Made by a program: the position numbers and the translations under genes | Assembly: GCA_964596105.1 (NCBI GenBank) | Contig: CAZQRT010000005.1 | Span: forward strand, 1-32,830 | Reading direction: 5' to 3' | DNA length: 32,830 nucleotides | Source of the DNA: CAJUOR01 sp964596105 | Lineage (GTDB): Bacteria; Bacillota_I; Bacilli_A; Erysipelotrichales; Coprobacillaceae | The notes under the pieces: model-generated | The model's database searches: none | The model's input: only the letters and a program-made list of their open reading frames with translations | What the model was told of the DNA's origin: nothing | Part shown: piece by piece, positions 24,350 through 30,191 of the stretch | How positions within the stretch are numbered: position 1 is the first letter of the stretch | Layout of the letters: each line of letters starts with the position of its first letter

Positions 24350-24361
24350 ATCTACCCCTGC
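24340..24361. terminator. 22-bp perfect palindrome holding both stop codons of a convergent gene pair
   Basis: GCAGGGGTAGA and its exact complement form a perfect palindrome. The plus-strand TAG (24347-24349) and the minus-strand TAG (24352-24354) both lie inside it. A run of four T follows on the minus strand, so it should work as the trpS terminator; on the plus strand the T-run is poor. Confidence 0.75.
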
Positions 24362-25341
24362 TTAATCGTTATACCGATTTTGCGTTCGACTTTCGCGAGC
24401 GTCCTTCGCGCGACCGGGCGGGCTTTGGCGGCCCCGCTTGTCAAGACGCGGTCGATGTAGTCGCCTTGGGTGATTTCTTTATAGCGCGCCTGGATTTCCG
24501 TGAGGGTTTCCCCGACCAGTTCCGCCAGGGCTTTTTTAAATGTCCCGTAATCGGTATGGCGGTACTGCGCGACCAGTTCGTCCACCGGGCGGCGCGAAAG
24601 GCTCGAGTAGATTTCCAGGAGGTTGGAAATGCCCGGTTTATGGACCGGATCAAAATAGATCTCATGCTCACTGTCCGTTTTGGCGGACATGATTTTCTTT
24701 TTCGAGACCGCGACATCGTCTAAGATATAAATGCAGCCTTTGCCGGTTTCCTCGGATTTCGACATTTTCTTTTCCGGGTTCAAAAGGTCCATGACGCGGC
24801 CGCCGACTTTTTTGATGAGCGGCTTGGGCATTTTGAAGGTCTCGGAATAGCGGCTGTTGAAGCGCTCCGCGAGATCCCGGGCCAGTTCGACGTGCTGCCT
24901 TTGATCTTCGCCGACCGGCACATAATCGGGATTGTACATTAAAATATCCGCCGCCATCAGGGTTGGATAGCAGAAAATGCCGGCCCCGACGCTGCCGTTT
25001 TTCTGGACCTGGTCTTTATACTGGGTCATCCGGCCCAGTTCGCCCATGCCGGCCAGACAGGTCATATACCAGCCCAGCTGGGCGTGTTCCATGACATCGG
25101 ACTGCAGAAAAAGCGTGACTTTTTCGGGATCCAGGCCGGCCGCCAGATAAAGCGCGATGAGATCCCGCGTGTTCTGTCTTAATTCCGCCGGTTTCTGGTA
25201 GATGGTCATGGAATGCAGATTCGCGATGAAGATAAACATCTCATACTCGTCCTGATAGCTGACAAAAGGCGCGATGGCGCCGATATAGTTTCCCAGGGTT
25301 ACCCGTCCGGTGGGCTTAATGCCGCTCAACATTCTTTCCAT
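24352..25341 (-). CDS. trpS: Tryptophanyl-tRNA synthetase
   Basis: 329 residues, class I synthetase charging tRNA-Trp (one such tRNA gene is at 10545-10618). The first motif is SGIKPTGRVTLGNYIGAI, with TLGN in place of HIGH. The second is KMSKS in NPEKKMSKSEETG. GEDQRQHVELARDLAERFN is the usual central block. The start is ATG at 25341, eight bases after AAGGAG; an upstream in-frame ATG (25368) lies in the promoter. No T-box precedes it, unlike many Bacillota trpS genes. Confidence 0.96.
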   Translation of the reverse strand: MERMLSGIKPTGRVTLGNYIGAIAPFVSYQDEYEMFIFIANLHSMTIYQKPAELRQNTRDLIALYLAAGLDPEKVTLFLQSDVMEHAQLGWYMTCLAGMGELGRMTQYKDQVQKNGSVGAGIFCYPTLMAADILMYNPDYVPVGEDQRQHVELARDLAERFNSRYSETFKMPKPLIKKVGGRVMDLLNPEKKMSKSEETGKGCIYILDDVAVSKKKIMSAKTDSEHEIYFDPVHKPGISNLLEIYSSLSRRPVDELVAQYRHTDYGTFKKALAELVGETLTEIQARYKEITQGDYIDRVLTSGAAKARPVARRTLAKVERKIGITIKQG

Positions 25342-25368
25342 AGCTCTTGCTCCTTTTTTTCCTGGCAT

Positions 25369-25397
25369 ATTATAGACTTTTTTTAAAATTCTTTCAA
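25369..25397 (-). promoter_or_regulatory. Promoter of trpS
   Basis: Minus strand TTGAAA (25392-25397), spacer 17, TATAAT (25369-25374). Confidence 0.85.
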
Positions 25398-25411
25398 CAC
25401 TTCATATTCAG

Positions 25412-25441
25412 TTTAAAAAAGGGGAGTAAAATAACTATAAT
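25412..25441 (+). promoter_or_regulatory. Promoter of spx
   Basis: TATAAT (25436-25441) with a modest TTTAAA (25412-25417) 18 bases upstream; divergent from trpS. Confidence 0.55.
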
Positions 25442-25460
25442 CTGAAAGGAGCTGAAAGCC

Positions 25461-25859
25461 ATGATTCGAATTTATACCGCCCCCAGCTGCGCGTCCTGCC
25501 GCAAGGTGAAAAGCTGGCTGAAGGAAAATGATATTCCTTATGTCGAAAAGAACATTTTCTCAGCCATTTTAAGAAAAGAGGAGCTCATGGAGATCCTGGA
25601 ACGCAGTGAAAACGGCACCGATGATATCATTTCGAAACGGTCCAAGGTTTTGCGCGAGCAGAACATTGATCTGGACAGCATGAGTTTTAATGAGCTGATC
25701 AAGTTTATTCAACAGAACCCTTCGATACTAAAAAGGCCGATTATCATGGATGAAAAACGCTTTATGGTCGGCTATAACAGCGAGGAGATCCGCGCTTTTA
25801 TTCCCGAAGAGTCAAGAAGAAGAAATATTCATTTACAATTAAAAACCGCCGCTTCATGA
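25461..25859 (+). CDS. spx: Spx-type redox-sensing transcription regulator
   Basis: 132 residues, same length and near-identical layout to B. subtilis Spx. It binds the RNA polymerase alpha subunit and reprogrammes transcription under disulfide stress. The redox switch is CASC at 10-13. Gly52 in ENGTDDIIS and the Arg of LKRPIIMDEKRFMVGYN, both important for the alpha contact in Bacillus, are conserved. SD AAAGGAG sits well before ATG 25461. It shares its final six bases with the convergent CYTH gene. Confidence 0.94.
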   Translation: MIRIYTAPSCASCRKVKSWLKENDIPYVEKNIFSAILRKEELMEILERSENGTDDIISKRSKVLREQNIDLDSMSFNELIKFIQQNPSILKRPIIMDEKRFMVGYNSEEIRAFIPEESRRRNIHLQLKTAAS

Positions 25860-25876
25860 AAAAGCCGCGGCTTTTC
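25841..25876. terminator. Bidirectional terminator between spx and the CYTH gene
   Basis: CCGCCGCTT (25846-25854) pairs with AAGCCGCGG (25862-25870) with one C-C mismatch around a CATGAAA loop. T25872-T25875 serve the plus strand, and A25841-A25845 the minus strand. Confidence 0.82.
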
Positions 25877-26435
25877 TTATTCTCGCCCGGGTTATTTTGC
25901 CCGGGCAGTTGCCAATATAATGGATGTGCAAAGGATCAAGCAGCTTTTGGAAAATCACTTTGCCGTCGGCCTCATTTTCGGCTTCATACTCAATCTCATA
26001 ATCGACGACATCGAGATAACTCGACTGATCGAGACACAGCGTGCCGCGCTCGTATTCGCGCTCATAGCGCCAGGTTCCCACCCGCACATCAAAAAACAAA
26101 TCCCCTGCTTCAAGCCCGATCTTCTCCAGTTCTGTCATGATCTCTCCCGGGACAGGCTGATGATTTTTGAGATTTTCATACTCGCTTCTGGTGATGTCCT
26201 GATTGATCTCCTCTTTGGCGAAACCGTCCGGTTTTTTGAGGGTGAACTCATAGCTGTGGAGAAGTTTTCTGACCCTTAGCGAATAGCGGTATTTATCCAG
26301 CAGGCCTTTCTCATCGCTGATATACTCGTTGACTTGAAAGAACGGACGGACCCCGGTCATCAGCTCTGTGACCAGCTGTTCATAGTCCTCTTTTGACAGC
26401 AGCTGCTTGAATTCGATTTCTAAAAATGTTGACAT
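25854..26435 (-). CDS. CYTH-domain protein (YjbK-like)
   Basis: 193 residues with the CYTH/triphosphate-tunnel fold: the ExExK signature EIEFK at 6-10, YRYSLRVRKL near 50 and YEFTLKKP near 62, then later strands of charged residues (FFDVRVGTWRYER, DVVDYEIEYEAE). Members hydrolyse triphosphates (thiamine triphosphate, inorganic triphosphate) or bind polyphosphate; the Bacillus YjbK substrate is not settled. The gene stands between spx and nadK, as YjbK stands in the B. subtilis yjbD-yjbO region. Its start is ATG 26435 behind GGGGTGAT. Its last Ser codon and stop are the same six bases as those of spx on the other strand. Confidence 0.88.
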   Translation of the reverse strand: MSTFLEIEFKQLLSKEDYEQLVTELMTGVRPFFQVNEYISDEKGLLDKYRYSLRVRKLLHSYEFTLKKPDGFAKEEINQDITRSEYENLKNHQPVPGEIMTELEKIGLEAGDLFFDVRVGTWRYEREYERGTLCLDQSSYLDVVDYEIEYEAENEADGKVIFQKLLDPLHIHYIGNCPGKITRARIRKAAAFS

Positions 26436-26452
26436 ACCATCACCCCGTGACC

Positions 26453-26481
26453 ATTATAATTGAAATAACGGCCATTGACAA
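26453..26481 (-). promoter_or_regulatory. Promoter of the CYTH gene, with a -10 octamer readable on both strands
   Basis: Minus strand TTGTCA (26476-26481), spacer 17, TATAAT (26453-26458). The octamer ATTATAAT also gives TATAAT on the plus strand (26455-26460), with TTGACA at 26429-26434, though that spacer is 20. The nadK promoter could be this or lie unseen. Confidence 0.7.
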
Positions 26482-26501
26482 CTCGAAAGGAGGGATGTCT
26501 C

Positions 26502-27272
26502 ATGCATAGCTATGAGATTATCGCCAAAGAAGATGATTTGAGCCAGGATTTCGCGGCCCGCCTGGCGCGCTGTTTAAATACCCGTCTGACAAGAAATGCT
26601 GATCACCCCGATCTCGTGATCACGATCGGGGGCGACGGCACGATGCTCGATGCCGTCCACAAGTATCAGGATGATCTCGATGACATCCTGTTTGTCGGCA
26701 TGCATACCGGCCATCTCGGCTTTTACAGCGATTATGACAAAGAAGATTATGAAAAGCTGGCGCGCGGTATTTTACACGGTGATTATGAGACGGACGAGCG
26801 CTCTTTGATCTGTGTGGAAGGGTACGGCCTGGCTTTAAATGAGGTGCGCCTGGAGGAGAATCACACCACCATGGTCTGTGATGTCTATATCAACGGCGAA
26901 TTTCTCGAGCGCTTTCGCGGCAACGGTTTATGCGTCAGCACGCCGTCGGGATCGACCGCCTACAACCGCTCGTTAGGCGGGGCCATCATCGCCGCGTCTC
27001 TGCCCAGCCTGCAGCTGAGCGAGATCGCCGGGATTCACCACAACGCCTACCGCTCGCTGCAGTCCAGTCTGATTTTAGACGCGAAAAGCGAGATCCGCCT
27101 GGAACCGGTCCCTTCCCGGGGCATGATTCTCGGCCTGGACCGCGAGACGATCCCGTATCATGACGGCGCCCCGCTGACGCTGCGGGTTTCTGGCCACACC
27201 GTGCGTTTCGCGCACTTTCATCAGGTTCATCTCGTCGACCGCCTGCGCCGGGCTTTTATCAATGAACGATAG
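26502..27272 (+). CDS. nadK: NAD kinase
   Basis: 256 residues; phosphorylates NAD+ to NADP+ with ATP or polyphosphate. Signature motifs are IGGDGTML with GGDG at 43-46, FVGMHTGHLGFYSDY, ALNEVRL and the NAD-binding STPSGSTAYNRSLGGAI. ATG 26502 lies eight bases after AAAGGAGG (26486-26493). It overlaps the pseudouridine synthase gene by 11 bases. The PPK2 and NAD synthetase genes in the window act on related metabolites but are in other operons. Confidence 0.96.
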   Translation: MHSYEIIAKEDDLSQDFAARLARCLNTRLTRNADHPDLVITIGGDGTMLDAVHKYQDDLDDILFVGMHTGHLGFYSDYDKEDYEKLARGILHGDYETDERSLICVEGYGLALNEVRLEENHTTMVCDVYINGEFLERFRGNGLCVSTPSGSTAYNRSLGGAIIAASLPSLQLSEIAGIHHNAYRSLQSSLILDAKSEIRLEPVPSRGMILGLDRETIPYHDGAPLTLRVSGHTVRFAHFHQVHLVDRLRRAFINER

Positions 27273-28098
27273 CGAGACCTTCATCGCCGACCGCGCGATA
27301 TCGTTAAAAACCTTTCTGACCAGGCGGCTCTCCCAGCGGGCGTTAAAGAAAGTGAAGTATCACGGCGGGATTCTTGTCAACGGCATCCCGCGGACGGTGC
27401 GCTATAATTTGGAAGCGGGCGATGTCGTGACCGTTAACTATCCGCGCGAGGACAATGAGATTATCCCCTGGTATTTTCCTTTGCGCATCCTTTATGAGGA
27501 TGAGGCGCTGATGGTCGTTTCCAAGCCGGTTGGCATGGCCAGCGTCCCCGTTAAACGCTACCCGAACCACACTTTAACAAACGCCATCAAAGGATATTAT
27601 GAAAGTCAGCACATTACAAGCACCGTGCATCTCGTCAGCCGCCTGGACAAATATACCGGCGGGCTTGTGCTGGTGGCGAAAACGCGCCGCGTGCATCATC
27701 TTCTGGAACATCATTTTGAGCGTCATTACCGCCTGATCTGCGCCGGGCAGGTGCCGGAACACGGCATTATCTCCCTGCCGATAGCTGCCATCCCAAATAC
27801 GACAATCAGAGTTGTCAGTCCCTCGGGCAAACCGGCCGTGACGCACTATACGCGGCTGGCATATCACGACGGCCAGAGTTTAGTGGAAGCCGTTTTAGAA
27901 ACCGGCCGGACCCATCAGATTCGCGTTCACTTCGCTTTTCTTCATCATCCTCTAATCGGGGACCGCCAGTATGGCAAAGCCCGCCCCGGTTTTTCGGGAC
28001 AGGCTTTGTACAGCACGTATTTAAGTTTTGTTCATCCTTTGACGGGTCAGACGCTTGTCTTTGAGGAGATTCCGAGCCTTTTTATGGCGCTGCGGTGA
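27262..28098 (+). CDS. RluA-family pseudouridine synthase with S4 domain
   Basis: 278 residues; isomerises uridine to pseudouridine in rRNA or tRNA. An S4-like RNA-binding domain fills residues ~10-65. The catalytic domain has HLVSRLDKYTGGLVLVAK with the nucleophile Asp129, then ETGRTHQIRVHFAFLHHPLIGDRQYG. RluA/C/D subtypes cannot be separated by eye; the nadK partner is the arrangement of B. subtilis ppnKA-yjbO, so it may be the YjbO orthologue. The last 52 bases overlap the convergent GNAT gene. Confidence 0.93.
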   Translation: MNDSETFIADRAISLKTFLTRRLSQRALKKVKYHGGILVNGIPRTVRYNLEAGDVVTVNYPREDNEIIPWYFPLRILYEDEALMVVSKPVGMASVPVKRYPNHTLTNAIKGYYESQHITSTVHLVSRLDKYTGGLVLVAKTRRVHHLLEHHFERHYRLICAGQVPEHGIISLPIAAIPNTTIRVVSPSGKPAVTHYTRLAYHDGQSLVEAVLETGRTHQIRVHFAFLHHPLIGDRQYGKARPGFSGQALYSTYLSFVHPLTGQTLVFEEIPSLFMALR

Positions 28099-28493
28099 AG
28101 CATGTTCGCTTCCACAAACGGCTCACCGACCAGCTCGTAGCCTAATTTGAGATAAAAGTCCCAGGCGCTCTTCTGGGCGTCGAGGCGCAGTTCCCCTTTT
28201 TCTTTGACAAAGTCCATGTCCTCGATAGCGAGCATCAAAGCGCGGCCGTAGCCCTGGCGGCGGTAGGGTTTGAGGACAGCCACCCGCCCGACCTTGTAGT
28301 AAGTATCCCGCGGTAAAAGCCGCAGGCAGGCGATCGCCTGGCCATGGTCCGTGAGCAAAACGTGCCGGCAGGTGCGGTCCTCATCGTCGATTTCAATGCG
28401 GCACGGGACGTTCTGTTCATCCACGAAGACCCGGCCGCGGATGCTCATGATATCAAAAAAGCTTTTTTGATCGTTCGCGATACGTATTTCCAT
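28047..28493 (-). CDS. GNAT-family N-acetyltransferase (ElaA/YjcF-like)
   Basis: 148 residues. The acetyl-CoA-binding motif A is VGRVAVLKPYRRQGYGRALMLAIED (near 70-95, with RRQGYG). The N-terminal RGRVFVDEQNVP is typical of the ElaA/YjcF group, whose substrates are mostly unknown. ATG 28493 follows GAGGTGA by five bases; the GTG nine bases earlier is inside that site. The C-terminal 17 codons overlap the 3' end of the pseudouridine synthase gene on the other strand, with no terminator between them. Confidence 0.9.
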   Translation of the reverse strand: MEIRIANDQKSFFDIMSIRGRVFVDEQNVPCRIEIDDEDRTCRHVLLTDHGQAIACLRLLPRDTYYKVGRVAVLKPYRRQGYGRALMLAIEDMDFVKEKGELRLDAQKSAWDFYLKLGYELVGEPFVEANMLHRSAIKRLGISSKTSV

Positions 28494-28511
28494 GAAATTC
28501 ACCTCAACCTG

Positions 28512-28521
28512 TAGTATACTA
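28512..28521. promoter_or_regulatory. Palindromic TAGTATACTA, candidate shared -10 for divergent genes
   Basis: The only -10-like element in the 60-base gap between the GNAT gene (minus) and the EIIB-like gene (plus) is this 10-bp palindrome, which gives TATACT on both strands. -35 elements on either side are weak. Confidence 0.42.
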
Positions 28522-28553
28522 TAGATAACTCCAGCCGGAAAGGATGATTTATC

Positions 28554-28865
28554 ATGAACATATGGGTTTTACTGGTTATTGTCGTGGTTTTGATTGTCCT
28601 GCTTCTGATCGCGAAAAGCCGCAAGAAACCGGCTAAGGCCGATCTGAATTTAATGACATATCTGGGCGGCAAGGATAACATCCTGGACGCCGCCGTCAGC
28701 GGCAGTCAGCTGGTGGTGCATGTCAAGGACACCCGGATTTTGGATCACGACAAGATTCGCGAACTGGGCGCCAGCGGCATTGTCGTCAGTGACAAGAAGG
28801 TCAGCATGATTTTCGGAAAAATGGCTGATCAGTATTATGAAGCGTTAAAAAAGGGAGGAATTTAA
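28554..28865 (+). CDS. Membrane-anchored PTS EIIB-like domain lacking the phosphorylated cysteine
   Basis: 103 residues. Residues 3-20 form one transmembrane helix, followed by a basic SRKKPAK stretch (inside) and a single domain with the pattern of the glucose-type PTS EIIB: YLGGKDNI at 36-43, VVHVKD at 54-59, KIRELGASGIVV, MIFGKMADQYYEAL. In active EIIB the motif after GGxxNI reads CaTRLR; here Ser49 replaces the phosphorylated Cys, Ser51 the Thr and Gln52 the Arg. It cannot pass phosphate by the usual route. No EIIC or EIIA gene is near. A sensory or assembly role is possible but unproven. A flavin reductase gene follows after three bases. Confidence 0.75.
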   Translation: MNIWVLLVIVVVLIVLLLIAKSRKKPAKADLNLMTYLGGKDNILDAAVSGSQLVVHVKDTRILDHDKIRELGASGIVVSDKKVSMIFGKMADQYYEALKKGGI

Positions 28866-28868
28866 AAA

Positions 28869-29345
28869 ATGCAGACATTACAGACAGATTCATTTGCCAT
28901 CTTCAACAAGCAGTGGGCGCTGGTCACCGCCGGTACCCCGGAAGATTTCAACACCATGACGGTCAGCTGGGGCGGCCTGGGAACTTTGTGGGGCAAGGAT
29001 GTCGCCACAGTCTATATCAAGCCGCTGCGCTACACCTATCATTATATGAATGAGCATGATTATTTCACGGTCAGCTTCTATGATGAAAAGTACCGCAAGG
29101 ACATGGGGATCCTCGGTTCAACCTCGGGCCGGGACGGCGACAAGATCGCGAAAACGAGCCTGACTCCGAAGTTTCTCGAGCACGGCATCACTTTTAATGA
29201 GGCGAAAATCACCCTGGTCTGCAAGAAGATCTACTGGCAGGATCTGGATGTCAGCCATATGCCGGAAGAGGTTGTGCAGTCCATCTATGAGACAGAAGCG
29301 CCGCACCGCATGTTTATCGGTGAAGTCGAAAAGATTATCCGCTAA
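28869..29345 (+). CDS. Flavin reductase-like FMN-binding protein
   Basis: 158 residues of the flavin reductase/NADH:FMN oxidoreductase-like family (split-barrel fold, DIM6/NTAB type). Family features are the N-terminal NKQWALVTAGTPEDFNTMTVSWGGLGTLWGKDVATVYI, with the flavin-contacting TMTVSWG segment, FTVSFYDEKYRKDMGILGSTSGRDGDK and the closing HRMFIGEVEKI strand. Most members bind FMN; the substrate is often unknown. It starts three bases after the EIIB-like gene (SD AAGGGAGG), so the two are co-translated. Confidence 0.88.
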   Translation: MQTLQTDSFAIFNKQWALVTAGTPEDFNTMTVSWGGLGTLWGKDVATVYIKPLRYTYHYMNEHDYFTVSFYDEKYRKDMGILGSTSGRDGDKIAKTSLTPKFLEHGITFNEAKITLVCKKIYWQDLDVSHMPEEVVQSIYETEAPHRMFIGEVEKIIR

Positions 29346-29376
29346 AAAAAACCGCCGCTATTTGGCGGCTTTTTTT
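29344..29376. terminator. Bidirectional terminator between the flavin reductase and phosphoesterase-like genes
   Basis: A-tract, CCGCC (29352-29356), loop GCTATTT, GGCGG (29364-29368), T29370-T29376. It serves both convergent genes; the minus-strand stop codon lies in its loop. Confidence 0.88.
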
Positions 29377-30191
29377 AATGTCACCACTAACGGTCCGGGC
29401 GGGCAGTCGAAACGGGCCTGCTGCTCATGGCCCATGCCGATGCCGTTGGTGATCATCAGGGTGCTCTGGTTCTGGGTGTATTTGCCGTAATTGTAGTGCT
29501 CGCAGCCCTCAAAATGGACGAGGCTTCCGATGAAAGGAAGATGGATGAAGCCGCCCCCGGAATGGCCGGACAACTGCAGGGTGCAGGAAGACTGGGCGAT
29601 TTCCGTAAAGTAGTCAGGCTGATGGACGGCCGCTAATACAAAGCCTTTTCTGGCTTCCTCGCTTAACAGCGCGTCGACATCCCCGCCGGCCTCCAGCCCG
29701 GCGAACTGGATCGCCTGGTCCTGAAAGTAGACGGGGTGAGCCTGATTTCTCAGCACCTCAAAGCCGCCTTCCTCAAGGATCGCGATGGCGTCCTCGAGAC
29801 TGCCGCGATACTCGTTTTCCCCGAGCACCGCCAGTTTGCCGGAAGTCGCTTTGACGCTTTTCAGGGCACTGACCATCTTTTCCCGTTCGATGATTTTGCC
29901 GCTTTCAAACATGTCCCCGGCAAAGATCACCATGTCGCAGTTTTCCGCGTTGAGTTTCGTCAGGCAGCGCGTTAAATTCGCGTAGTCCGCGCTGCTTTGA
30001 ATATCAAAATCGGAGATGACCCCGATCTTGAAGTTATTAAACGCTTTGGGAACCTTAGTGGAGACAAACGTCCGGTGTGTGACCTTGTAGCTGGTCGGGG
30101 CGTGCTGGAAGATCTGGTACCAGAAGATACCGACCGCCAGCAGCAGCGCCAGCACGATCAGCAGTCTACGAATGAGTTTTCGCACTTGCAT
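29358..30191 (-). CDS. Metallophosphoesterase-fold membrane-anchored protein with degenerate metal site
   Basis: 277 residues with one N-terminal transmembrane helix (6-25) and a calcineurin-like phosphoesterase (YkuE-type) domain outside or at the membrane. The fold motifs can be followed but most metal ligands are changed: SDFD at 60-63 for SDxH, GD at 92-93 (kept), GENE at 124-127 for GNHD/E, His190 in VHQPD (kept), and GHSGGGF at 209-215 for GHTHGGQ (second His lost). Loss of normal di-metal catalysis is likely. The start overlaps the rnj gene by 26 bases, so it is translated from the RNase J mRNA. Its stop lies in a terminator loop. Confidence 0.8.
   Translation of the reverse strand: MQVRKLIRRLLIVLALLLAVGIFWYQIFQHAPTSYKVTHRTFVSTKVPKAFNNFKIGVISDFDIQSSADYANLTRCLTKLNAENCDMVIFAGDMFESGKIIEREKMVSALKSVKATSGKLAVLGENEYRGSLEDAIAILEEGGFEVLRNQAHPVYFQDQAIQFAGLEAGGDVDALLSEEARKGFVLAAVHQPDYFTEIAQSSCTLQLSGHSGGGFIHLPFIGSLVHFEGCEHYNYGKYTQNQSTLMITNGIGMGHEQQARFDCPPGPLVVTLKKAAK

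Noticed and set aside
25342..25460. T-box before trpS
   Set aside because: Only a promoter and a short leader are present; no T-box sequence or attenuator.
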